From Euglena gracilis (lineage: Eukaryota; Euglenida; Euglenophyceae; Euglenales), in the NCBI GenBank assembly GCA_039621445.1, contig CP154957.1, positions 28,158,798 to 28,222,797 on the forward strand: a DNA stretch of 64,000 nucleotides, in the 5' to 3' direction. Below the pieces are notes generated by a model, which was given only the letters and a program-made list of their open reading frames with translations, did no database searches and was not told the origin of the DNA. Each line of letters starts with the position of its first letter. The stretch's first letter is position 1. Of this stretch, positions 1-12,395 are shown piece by piece. The translations under genes and the position numbers were made by a program.

Positions 1-6
1 CACGAG

Positions 7-233
7 NNNNNNNNNNNNNNNNNNNNNNNNNNNNNNNNNNNNNNNNNNNNNNNNNNNNNNNNNNNNNNNNNNNNNNNNNNNNNNNNNNNNNNNNNNNNNN
101 NNNNNNNNNNNNNNNNNNNNNNNNNNNNNNNNNNNNNNNNNNNNNNNNNNNNNNNNNNNNNNNNNNNNNNNNNNNNNNNNNNNNNNNNNNNNNNNNNNNN
201 NNNNNNNNNNNNNNNNNNNNNNNNNNNNNNNNN
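7..233. other. Assembly gap (run of N)
   Basis: Unresolved bases fill this stretch directly after the first six bases of the window, so nothing can be said about it. The following 234-480 bp are non-coding and contain degenerate TTTTAGGCC units of the kind found in arrays near 19.2 and 22.6 kb. Confidence 0.98.
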
Positions 234-1019
234 GGAAGTTTTTGACGACACGCAGGAAACATGCACCCCGTTGGAAGCAATGGCCATTTTAGGGGTCCCG
301 CAAGTCATTTTAGGCCTTTAGGCCATCTCAGACCATTTAAGATTTTTGGGAATTTTAGCTATTATGGCTCGACGTAGCAAGGGGGGGACCCACTTTTGGC
401 AATTCCAGGGCCCAAAAATAGAGAAACCCCTTTGGCTGTTTGGTGGGGTACTCAGTCATGCCAGGTTCAACCCACGGTCACCAACCTTCAAAAAAAAAAA
501 GCAAACGTGAAGGCGTGCCAACTGCCTGACGAACATTGGAAGACATAGTCCTCATTCGAAATTCCAAGTCCAAGAAAATTTGGTTGAAAGGAATTGGTAG
601 ACCTGGCAGAATGCCGTGAAAACTGCAGACATCCACCCCGCCTGGCAGGCTGGCCATTGCAGGACGCCAATGGGGTCAGGTGCAGCGGAACGTCTTTGAG
701 TGGGTAAAGAGCAATGGAGTTTCTTTGGGGTGGGGGCCACCCTTGCAATGGGGACCGACAGAAGGAATGAAAGCAACGAGGTACGGAGAAGGCATCCAAA
801 GGCCAACTACTCCATTGCCCATCAGGGAGGACCCGGGGTGATTGGGGCCACCGGAGATCTTCGGGCCACAAACGTGCACCCGGCGGTCACAGCCCTTCCT
901 CCACCCCTTTGCGTGGGAGTGGGGGGGCAAGAGTTGCAGGTGGGCGGTTGGAGCGGTGGCAGAGAGCCCCACACCACTGGAGCGAATAGACGTGGGTATC
1001 GATATCTGAATATGCGCGT

Positions 1020-1027
1020 GTGTGTAT

Positions 1028-1078
<51 letters not shown>
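1020..1078. repeat. (TG)n microsatellite
   Basis: A near-perfect TG dinucleotide run lies just beyond the stop of the Lys/Ala-rich exon. Open frames through it on both strands are artefacts. Confidence 0.95.
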
Positions 1079-1118
1079 TGTTTCTGGTGTTGACGGCCAA
1101 AGGTCGTTACGGGTGTGT

Positions 1119-1195
1119 TTACTTGCGGCTGCGCTTGGCGGCGGGGGCGGCGGCGGCGGCGGGAGCAGCCCGCTTCTTGGCCGCCGCCTTGGGGG
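1119..1195 (-). CDS. Terminal Lys/Ala-rich exon ending KRSRK-stop
   Basis: The frame reads [18 protein letters not shown] then AAKRSRK and a TAA stop at 1119-1121, directly next to a (TG)n tract. The composition matches the 2.1-kb segment. Splice phase to the upstream segment does not fit cleanly, so it could belong to an alternative end or a separate gene. Confidence 0.3.
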
Positions 1196-4100
1196 CATAG
1201 AATCACCTAGTGAATGGGGGGGGGGAACTTTTTCCTGGGCTAAGCCCACCCATCCACTTTTTAAAAAAAAAATCCCCCATCCTCGTACTCCCCCTGGGGG
1301 GGGGGGTAGACCCATCCACCCAAAACCACTCAAAAACAGCATTAAACTGTTTAAAAAACCACTATGCACGTTGTGGGTGTGGGGGGTGCACTGTGGGTGT
1401 GACCCATCGGACCCATCGGGGGGGGGGGAGGGGGCTCCAGCAGCCCAAACGCACTCACCCACTGACCCACAGGGCTTAAGCCCCGGGGGGGGGGGGGGTC
1501 CAGCTCAGATTCTGGAAAATTTGGGCTGGCTGGAAAATGGCTAGGAGACCCTCCCCCACAGGGGTCCCGGGCTGGAGCTGGGTACAACCCGGGGTCGAAT
1601 GGGGACTAAAATATCGAAATTGCAATGCAAAAAAAAAAATCATTTTTTGACCTCAAAAAATGCCCTGGACAGCTTTCTCCCGAACCCATTTTTGCCCATT
1701 TTTGACCCATTTTGCCAATTTTGGCCCATTTTTTGTACCCCCGAAAGCGAAAAAAATCTGTTACCATCCAGTTGTTACCATCCGTCTGTTACCATCCAGC
1801 CGCCTAAAGGGCGGCTGGAAATAATGAATCCTGTTGGTGGGGGGGGGGTCTGGGGCTGGAAAAGGCTGCTGGCTGGCTGGACCCCCCGTAGGGGTTGAAC
1901 CAAATCTTCTTCAGCAAGGCCCCGACAAAAACCTGGGGGAAGGGGTCACCAGTGTTAAGTGAATCTACGCTCGGGGGGCGCCGGCTTGGCCTTGGCCGGG
2001 GGCTTGGCGGCCGCCTTGGGCTTGGGGCTGGCCTGGGCCGCGGCCTTGGGGGCCGGCTTGGGGGCCGCCCGGGCCGCAGGCTTGGCCGGGGGCTTGGCCG
2101 GGGACTTGGCCGGGGGCTTGGCGGCAGCGGTCGCCGCCGGCTTTCGGCCAGGGCCTCCTCTCGCTGTGCGGAGAGGGGGAGATGCTGCGGAGAATTTTAA
2201 GGAAAATCATCGAAAAAAAAAACGGAGTCCGCCCGCAACCAGAAAGCACTCCTGCCCTGAAGAACACAACAGAAATACCACACGCACGCACGCACACACA
2301 CACACACACACAACACCCGCATAGGCAAGAAAATTCTTTGAAACCCCACAGAATATTGAATCTCTTCCTGCAGGTTGTTTTGGTGAGCCCTAACGTCGGA
2401 GTGCCATGTGCAGCGGCATGTCGAAATAATAGCCGGTGGGGCTATTATTCGGACAGCTGGTTAAAATTTGTTGGGGGGGGCAATTACTTGGGGACGGGCC
2501 TATTATTTGGGGTTTTGCATTGGAAAATCGACCCCCAATGGAAATGCCCTCAAAATGCCCTTTTTCCCACAATGACCTAATTTTAGGACCCTCCTGTCAA
2601 GGAGGATGGTAAGTTGGTTTCAGAAAAGATTGCCAGCGTTTGTCCTGGTTTGTGTCCCGGCACATGGTGAAGAGGTCACAGTTCGAGCTCAAAGCACCAG
2701 AGGGGGGATTTTTGTATAAAATCCCAGGGGAGGCGGGGTTATTATTGGGGGGGGGGGCTGGTATTCAGGGGGGGGTTCTCCCATGAAACATCATATTATC
2801 AGGACGACACTCACAATGAAAAAACAATTAACAGCTGACATGTCAGGTGGGCGGCAGACAGACAGACCAATCCAAAGGACTTTGAAACTCTGCTCAAATG
2901 CAAGCCCCAGGGGATTCCCAATGCACATTGCAAACTCTCAAATGTCTTGCAGTTGTAAATATTGTAGAATAATTCTCTCAATGGCAATGCTTCTTAGGCG
3001 GCCCAATTCGCAATTGAGGGTTTTTTCTTTGTGAATGGGTGATAACACGCAAATTCACCATTTTGACGAAACCCCCGGGACCCTGTACCCTGACACATGG
3101 AAAACAATCTTCGAACTGTTGCAACCCTCTATTAGCCTGTTGTAACCCTAGTTGGTTTGATATGCACGTTTATCACCGAGTGACACGACGAGGGAGGAGG
3201 GTGAGATTGGTGCTCTCGACTGTCAAAAAGGTGGGAAGCACACACCCGCTGTTACGACAATTGGTACTGGTTCTGACATGCTGCCTCAACTGGCCAGGGT
3301 GCAGCCATCCGTTAGGACCAAGCACCTCTGGTCATCCATGCCCCGAGGCCCAGCATCGCCCAGCATCGCCCAGCATCGCCCAGCATCGCTCAGCATCGCC
3401 CAGCATCGCCCAGCATCGCCCAGCATCGCCTTTGGAGCCCTTGAAGGTGTACCTTTTATGCCTGCTGCTTTTGCCGCTCTCGCCCACTTTTGGCTACTTT
3501 TGGCTATCTTTGGTTGCTTTTTGACCACTGTGACTGCTTTTTGAACACTTTTGCCCACATTTGCTGCCTTTTGACCAATTTTGACTGCTTCTTGACCACT
3601 TTTACTGCTTTTTGCCCACTTTTGCCCATTTCCAACCACCTTTGCGGCTTTTTGATCACTTTTGCTGCTTTTTGACCACTTTTGACCACTTTTGCCTGCT
3701 TTTTGACCACTTTTGACAACTTTTGCTGCTTTTTGACCACTTTTGCCCACGTTTGCTACTTTTTTGCCCACTTTTGGCCATTGTTGCTGCTTTTTGATCA
3801 CTTTTGCTGCTTTTTGACCACTTTGTTGCTGTTTGACCACCTTTGCCCCCTTTTGCCTGCTTTTTGACCACTTTTGCTGCTTTCTGACAACTTTTGCCCC
3901 ACTTTTGCCTGCTTTTTGACCACTTTTTGACCACTTTTGCTGCTTTTTGGCAGCACAAGATGTGGTGTGCAGGCCTATGAGATGGCAACATCGAGTGCAA
4001 GTTGCAAGCCTCTTGCCGGTCAGACAAACAGAGACCAAAACAGTTGTTGTGCTGGAGGGTGGAGGGTGGCAGCCCTGCAATTGCAACGGGGTGTCGACCA

Positions 4101-6885
4101 AACACCCCGCCTAGACCAGGCTGGATCTGCGGCGAGTGTAAATGTTCAGAGGTTATACCAACAACAACCAAGGAAAGACACAGCAAAATGGCGTTGTCCA
4201 GCATCTGCACCTTGTCCACCATCTGCATCTTGTCCAGCATCGGCACCTTGTCCAGCATCGGCATGTTGTCCACCATCTACATCTTGTCCAGCATCGGCAT
4301 CTTCTCAGTATCCGCAACGTTGTCCGGTGTCTGCATCCACTTCATCTTGTCCAGTACCTGCTTCTTGTCCAGCATCTTCACCTTGTCCAGCATCGGCATG
4401 TTGTCCACCATTTGCATCTTGTCCAGCATCGGCACCTTGTCCAGCATCGGCACCTTATCAGTATTTGCAACGTTGTCCGGTGTCTGCATCCACTTCATCT
4501 TGTCCAGTATCTGCTTCTTGTCCAGCATCTGCATCTTGTCCAGCATCTGCATGTTGTCCAGCATTTGCATCTTGTCCAGCATCTGCACCTTGTACAGCAT
4601 CGGCACCTTGTCCAGCATCGGCAATTTATCAGTATCTGCATCTTGTCCACCATCTGCATGTTGTCCAGTATCTACATCCACTTCATCTTGTCCAGCATCG
4701 GCATCTTGTCTGGTATGTACATCTTGTCCAACGCCTGCATCTTGTCCAGCATCTGCATCTTGTCCAGAGTCTGTCCAGTATTCATCCAATGGCACCCAAC
4801 CTAGCCAAAATAACCACAAAAGCCCAAAAATGACCACAAAAACCCAAAATTGACCACAAAAAGCCCCCAAAAAGCAACCAAAATGACCCAAAATGCTTCA
4901 AATGACCAAAAAAAAATGCCCAAAAACGCCAAAAGATTGTGAAAAATGACCCAAAATCACCACAAAGCACAAAATGGCCCACAATGCCATAAAATGCTCA
5001 TATTGACCCAAATTAGCCTAATATTTGCCAACTCAGTGACAAATAGCCCCCAAATTAGCAAAAATTGATCCATAATGGCCAAAATGGGTGTAAGACTGGA
5101 GAATTGTGGGGAAATTATCCCAGAAATGGGTTTAATTCTTCAAAATGTACAAAAAAAATGCCAGCATCGCCCAGCATCGCCCAGCATCGCCCTGCATCGC
5201 CCAGCATCGCCCAGCATCGGAACCCCACCTCTGGTCTCCAAAATTCCAGCATCGCCCAGCATCACCCAGCATCGCCCTGCATCGCCCAGCATCGCCCAGC
5301 ATCATCAGAGGTGCTTGGTTAGGACAGAGAGCAATATCACATCAGTTGGAAAATGGGATGTGCAGTGAAATCAGCTCATGGTACCGCCGAAAAAACCTGT
5401 CCGGGACTACGCCATTTTTTGAAATGCTTTTGGCATGACTGCGACAAAAACAAAAAATTTGTGTTTGTGCGCGCCATAGGGCGAACACGCATTACGTCAA
5501 AAACATCATTGGGTTGTGGTGATCATGAGTGTGCTTCAATATGAAAGTGTTGCTGGTGTGCGCTTTAGCACCCAGGTACAAACCATCCACATACCAGTTC
5601 CCCAAAGAGGATCATGCGCGCAGTTGTGCCAATTGCGCGCACCAACAGCGTGTGCGTGCTTTGGTGCGCACCAACCACTTCCTCGAAAACCGGACAGGTG
5701 GTCAAGGCGCGCTAAAGCGTGCAAGAAAATTTCATCATTCACTTCAAAGTTGAGCCGATGAGACCGCGCTTTTAGGACACCGGTGCAGCTTGAGGCATCA
5801 GTAGATATCACTCGGCCCTGCAATAACCACCTTCACTGGCTTCTAAAGGGGTTCAACCCCAACGACCCAACACCTGGTATTGTGGGGCCAATTCTGGTCT
5901 AGTGACAGGTCCAAGAAAGGTAGAGATAGAGGGTCTCCTGAAGGTGGTACGATGCGTTGGGCCGGAATCCGTTTTCCAGTATTCTCCACCGTGTTTCCTC
6001 ATGTTTCCCCTTGGAAAACATGAAACACACCAGTTTTTGCGCACAATTTGCAGGTGGCAAGTCCCACCGCTTTCATGCAACCAATCGGGTGGTGACGCTT
6101 CCTGCGCCTAAAATTACGGGTTTTTAAGGGCTACCTTTCTCCGGCTGCCGGTTGCCATGAACTGGCACCACATCGTCCCCCCAGTCTCACGCCCCGGTTG
6201 CGATAGCGCGGCCGTTTCGGTGGGTGCTGTTGCAACGAGGAGGTCGATGCCGGCGTGTTGGGTGATGAAGCATCAGCAACTAATGCAGCAGCGGAGCCCA
6301 AGCCGCGGGCCAGCGGGATGGCCTTTGGGGCGCAACCTTTGAAAAACAAAATTGTGTTCATGGCTGCGAAGGCGACCATGAACACAATTTTGTTTGTTCG
6401 TGCTTGAGCGCCCATGAATTGACGCCATCAATAAACGGTGTGACAAAGGGGCCGTGACGGCGTGGACCAGCGGTTGCACTAGAAACATGAACGCCTGCAG
6501 TTGGCCAATGACCCACGCAAGCATCAGAAAGGGGGGGGTTCAGGCAGTTGGCCAATGACCCACGCAAGCATCAGAAAGGGGGGGGTTCAGACCCGACCAC
6601 TTGTTGGCTTTTGAAGAAAAAAAAGATCAACCAGAAGTGAGATCGATACCTTCTCGCCCTGGCAAAGGAAACAGACACTGGGGAAATGCACGACGGTCAA
6701 ACGCCGGTGCATCGTCAAACGCCGGTGCATCGTCGGTAGCAGAGGTGGTTCCTTTGCGCTGAAGCGCACGTCATGTTGTTCGTGGGCACGAAGGCGCACA
6801 AACACCACCGAAAATTCACAATTCGCGCCCACGAACAACACCGTGACGCGCGTTTTAGCACAAATGAACCATAAATGGAAGAATA

Positions 6886-6926
<41 letters not shown>

Positions 6927-9900
6927 AAAAAGAAAAAAAATAAAAAACAAGACAAAAAAAAAAAAAAACAGCATTCACTCCACTGCTGCTTCTGCCGGGC
7001 TCTTTGGGTGGTTGTGCGGATGGGTTCAGAACGCATTGCCCCCGCCCCCCGCAGCCGTTGGCCAGAGGAGGACCTGGGCGGCGGCGGCCCGCTTGGCAGG
7101 GGCCTTGGGGGAGGCGGGGGGAGTGGCGGGGGCGGGGGTGGGGGTGGGGGTGGGGGCGGCGCCGGGGTGTTGCTTTACGACCCCCCCCCCCGAGGGAGGG
7201 GGTCCAGCTCAGAGGCTGGAAAATTTGGGCTGGCTGGAAAAGGCTGCTGGCTGACCCTCCCTCCCCCTCCCATCGGGGTCCCAGGGGTCTCAGCCCGACT
7301 GCGGGTAGAACTGCATTCCAAATTGAAACTGCAAAAAATTTTAAAAATGCCAATCGCACAAAAAATCGATTTTGACCCCAAATTGGCCCTGGCCAGCCCT
7401 TTGCCAACCCATTTTTTCCCATTTTGGCCCATTCCTGCCCGTTTTGCACCCCTGAAAGTGACATATCCGACACAGTCCAGGGTAACATCGAAGGTAACAA
7501 AGGTCAGCTGGAAAAAGTAAAAACTCATTGATGGGGGGAGGGGGTCCGGGGCTGGAAAACAGGCCGGCTGGCCGGCTAAACCCTGGGGTCAAAGGTTCTT
7601 GAGCAACGCCCCGGGCGCTGTTGCCGGCGGCGGGCGGGGCCTGGGCCTGGGGCTGCACGGCGCCGAGGGAGGTGGCGCGGTACTTGAGGGCCTCCGCCAC
7701 CTTGACCTTCACCAGCACGTGGGTGTTGGGCGGGATGACCCGGTTGTGGCTCGGCCGCAGGGGGCCCTCGCCGCGGTGGGAGGGGGGGTGGGCCGAATCC
7801 GGACCGTAGAGATTGCGGAGCGCCCCGTTTTTGGCCCGAAACCCATGGATTTTGGGTCATTTCCGGGTCAAAAAAAAGTCGGAAAAAACCGGGGGGGAAA
7901 TGCCGAAACCATGTTTTTTGGCCTCCCGGACCCGGAAAGATTGTTTTTGAGCCCAAAATGAGAATTTTTCGACCCCCCAAGGGGTCAAGCTGCCCACAGC
8001 CGTGAGCTGTCGACGACTGCTGTCCTTCTGAAATCCCTCCTTTTGTGAAGACCTCTGCACATGCCATCTTCTTCGAGAACGAACCCTCACTGAAGTGTTC
8101 ACGTCATTTTGTCAGAGCTTCAGCCGATCCAAGCTGTCTGGCTTGGGCGTCTCTTGCATTTCCCGCGGCGACGCCCATCGGCGCCCTTGATCTAACTCCT
8201 TGCAGGCCCTGCAAACGGGAGGGACACTGCAGGACGACGTGTGCAACGGCAGTAACCATACATCTGTTTAAGGACCCCGGGGGGGTTGCTGGCTTGGGTT
8301 GGAAATCTGGGCTGGCTGGCCCTCCCCCCCCCCCGAACCCAAAGAAGGGAATTCTGCCCCCCTCCCCCAGCCACTGAGGCACAAATCGGTACCCCCTCCC
8401 TCAACGTGCAGCCCCACATCCACATTCAGAGCCCTCTCACCAATGGGCTTCCCTTCTCCAAACACACCACAAACACACCGGAGGAACCCGCCAACAGGTG
8501 GATGAGGGGGACCCTGGGAGTGGACTGGACGAAGAGGCGGTACCCCTCCGGGATGTCCTTCGGGGCCTTCTTCACCTCCGCCCCCAATGGCCAGCCCAGC
8601 TTGTGGCGTACCGCCTGCGTGCCGATGGTGAACGTGTCCTGCCCAGACCCCTGCGGGTTCGCATTGGGCGGAGGACAGGGGCCAAGGAATGATGGACACC
8701 CCACACCGGCCCCCAACGGAAACGAAATCCATTCCAGGCAAAAATAAATGATTGCAAATCCAGAGTTGAAAGCAAATAAATTTGACAACTGCTTCTTGGG
8801 TGGATCGCAAGGGTTTGGCCAGTGTCGAGGTGGTGCAGCAACAGCTGTTTCCCCGCTTGGATGGTCTCCGTTCGGGCGACGGCGTAATACCCAGTGCCGA
8901 CGTTGTACGTCAGGGACGGGGGCGTCGCCATGCCATCCATCGCATACATGGTGTCTACCCACTTCCTATAAGACCAGTGGGTGCCGTTTTGGTCAAAAGA
9001 ACTTATCGGCGTCTTGTCACCAAAAAAAAAAAATCTCACAGCTCACTTCAAGCATCCAACAAGCCATCGGGAGTGGGTGACCAGCCAGCGATGCAAGACC
9101 CTGACCGATCCAGCAACTCACCCCCTGGGGTTGATCTTCACTTCAATTTTTGTCAAAAAAAGAAGGACACACTTCAAGAAAAGAAGCACAAAAACAGGAT
9201 TCGAGTTACCTGCCAAAACCAAACGCCAAACCGGTGCAGAGAAGTTCCAGGCGACGCCCCAGGCACGCCATGCTTGTCGCAGGCCTCCTTGAACGTCGTC
9301 TTCTCCGCCCCGCCTGGCAGCACCACAAACGAGCCGACTGCCCCCATCCTCAGGGTAGTAAGTGAGAAGGGGGAGGGGGGAGAGGGTTGTCCTGGACCCC
9401 CCCCCCAGGGAAAAACCTGGGCATTGCGCCGGAAAGTTTGTGAGGAGCTTCAAAGAATACCCCAACGCTGTCAGGTGATTTTTCCACAAATCAACAAGAA
9501 CAGATGATACATATATTTTGCGGTGCAAAGTGTCAGGGAAGAAGGAAAAAAAAAAACAATAATAATAATAACAACAACAACAATAATATTTGTTTCCTGA
9601 CCCCCTTCGTCCCGGACCCCCTCCCCTCCCCTCCCCTGTACAAAACCACACTTACTTGCCCTGCCCGTCCCCTCGTGATCGAACTCAAACGCCTTGACGG
9701 GCGTACCCTTCTGCACCGTGCCCTCGAAGGACTCCACCGGGGGCCGGGCACTGCGGGCGAGGCACCGTCAGGCCCCCGCCGGCGTTGGCCACACCCGCTC
9801 AACGCCAGTGCGACCAGCCGCGGCTGGGCCTTCGGAAATAAAAAGGTCCAAATGGGGGCGAGGCGGGGCCAAGGTCTTCACGGTGCACCCCCATCAGGCT

Positions 9901-12364
9901 TTTGCTTAAGGACCGCGGGGGGGGGGGGGGGTACTGGCTAGCCAATCGGCTAGCCACTGGAAAAAGTGGACTAGCTAGACCCCCCCTCCCCCCCCCCCGG
10001 ACTGGGAGGAAAAATGAGGTTTTTAACGGGTTTTTGGCTGAGTTTGTTCCAAAAATTTCCAAAAATGGCCAAAAACGGGCATTTTTGGCCATTTTTGGGG
10101 GTCCCAAAAAAAATTTCGGCGCTTCGCTTCACGCCGGTCACTGGAAAAAAAATTTCCACTAGCTAGCCCTGCTAGCAGACCCCCCCGGGGGGGGGGTCTG
10201 CTAGAAAACCCACTAGCCAAATTTGGACTAGCTGCAGTCCAGCCCCCCCCCCCCCCGGGGGGGCCTGCAATCCCTTAAGCAAAAGCCTGACCCCCATCGG
10301 GCAAAACGGGTGGGAAATGTGGTGGCCGGGCGAAACAGTCATATCGTGGCGTGTGTTCGGCCCCCTTCCCCGCAACGTGCACTGCCCGGGGCTTCCCGCC
10401 CCGCTTCACGACGCAGCGGAACGGCACAAAGCGGTTCGGGTCGGTGAAGACCGTGTTGGGGTCCACATGGGAACATGGGGCTGCGACGGAAGGCCACTGC
10501 ACCTCAGGGCCAAGACAGCAGTTTCAGTGGTCAGGAATTTGGCCAACCCCAGGGTGGGAGACGATTCTGGGAGTTCTCTGTGGTGCCTGGCAGGCACCAG
10601 GCACCCCCCCCCCCCCGCCGCCGGGGTCGTGCCCAGTTGGTTGTGGGCTGAAACTGGGTCAAACTGGCCCTTTGCGGTGCCTTTGGCACCAGAGTGCAGG
10701 CTGCCGACCCGGACCCGCCATGTTTGGGGCGGTTCTGAGTCTGGGTCGGCACACTGCCCCCCCTCCCCCTCGTTCAGGTCACAGTTCTGGAGGTTGTTCA
10801 CCCCCGCTTTGTCCCGCTGGCAGGTTCAAGTTTAAGCTGCAATCGACCCCCCTGGGGGGGGTGTACCTGGCTGGGCCTCGACCCTGGAGGGGAGGCACAA
10901 TGTTAAGAGTGCCTGGGGGCCAAGGCTCACCCCAGGATGGCACGGGCAGCTTGCGGCAGCCCCCTGTCCGACAGTTGAAGTTGTACACCTCCACCTTGTA
11001 CGTCCCGCTGGGAGCGGGGACAGGGGAAGTGGGGGGGGGTGGAATTTGCACTGGTGGTGTCGACCGCGGGATATGTGAAAATATACCGATCAATTATTAA
11101 TATGCAAAGAGCTTTATAAATTTAATAATAAGGTAAATCATATTATAATAAGGTTGATTCTATTAAATTATTCTTGGAAAAAAATTAAACAATTTTTCAG
11201 TGTTAGAACAACGCAGGCCAGCTAAGCGACGGCAACTGCATTCTCTGTTTTCCAACGCACGCCCTTCATGCCCTTGTGCATAACGTCGAGGCCATTTGGT
11301 CAAGGTGCCATCGCCCAGGAAGGTCTGGAAGAGAAGCGGTCACTGAGAGTGGAACATACAATTTTTTACCGACCCCCGGGGGGGGAGGGGGGTCACTCCA
11401 CTTTTTGAAAAACCAGTTAGTCACTTTTTTGGGGGAAGCCAGTCAGTCGCTACCCCTCCCCGGGGGGGGGGGGGGGGGGGGGGTCGGCCACTCAGAAAAA
11501 CGGCCACTTTCCAGTCACTTTAGGCCATTTTAGGCCAAAAAAAATTTCCCGGCGCCTTCGGCGCCGGGGTCACTCAAACCACTTTTGCCCACCCCTGGCC
11601 GACCCCCCCCCCTCGGGGGGAGGGGGTCCGGGCCAAAACCAGTCAGTCACTCTGAAAAAACCAGTCAGTCACCCCCGGGGGGGGGGGACAGTGCTTAAAA
11701 AATTGTCTGGAGTGGAAGGAGGGGCTGGACTGTGCCGGGATGGATTGGGGCCCCTCTGGGGGCCAGTGCAGCAAAGCCCTCAGGGCGGAGGCCCCCCTGG
11801 GCGGAGTGCCAGAACACGTTCTCCACCGGCTCCAGGGAGTTGGTGGGCCGGCCCCAGGGCACGCCGGTTCGCTGGACCGGGATGAGCCATTTGCCTGGCG
11901 TTCCGGGTTCCGGGTTCCGGGTTCCGGGTTCTCACTTCCAAAACCACGAAGGACCAGTCGAGGCCATTCAACCACCGCTTCATCACACGTGTGGAGGGGG
12001 ACAAGTAGAACACTCTGGGAAAATATACATCAAAAGAAAAGCTCAAGTTTTTTCCCAGAAAAGCAGCAAAAAAATTAGCTGGAATTTGCCAAAAACCATT
12101 TGCAAATGCCCAAACGGTCAACATCCATCAAAAATGGTAGAAATTTCCGAAATGGCCAAAACTACAGGGTGTGGTCTTTTTTATTTTGGTGGCAGTCGAC
12201 CTCAAATAGCTTGAAAATGGCTGCTGGGTTGGCTGGGCATAATTTCCTCACCACTGCCTCCTGAATGGAACGACCCCATGAAAAGAGTGCTGCCGGTGGT
12301 GTGTGTGTGTGTGCGTGCGCGTGTGTGGGTGGGTGGGTGGATGGGTGGGTGTGCAGGTGTGTGT

Positions 12365-12395
<31 letters not shown>

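Noticed and set aside
3286-4101. Lys/Gln/Ser-rich minus-strand frame of 271 codons ([11 protein letters not shown])
   Set aside because: It is the complement of the TTTTGCTGCTTTTTGACC minisatellite; composition is explained by the repeat.
8261-8345. Another MITE starting CATCTGTTTAAGGACC
   Set aside because: No matching inverted end or second copy of the flanking octamer could be found.
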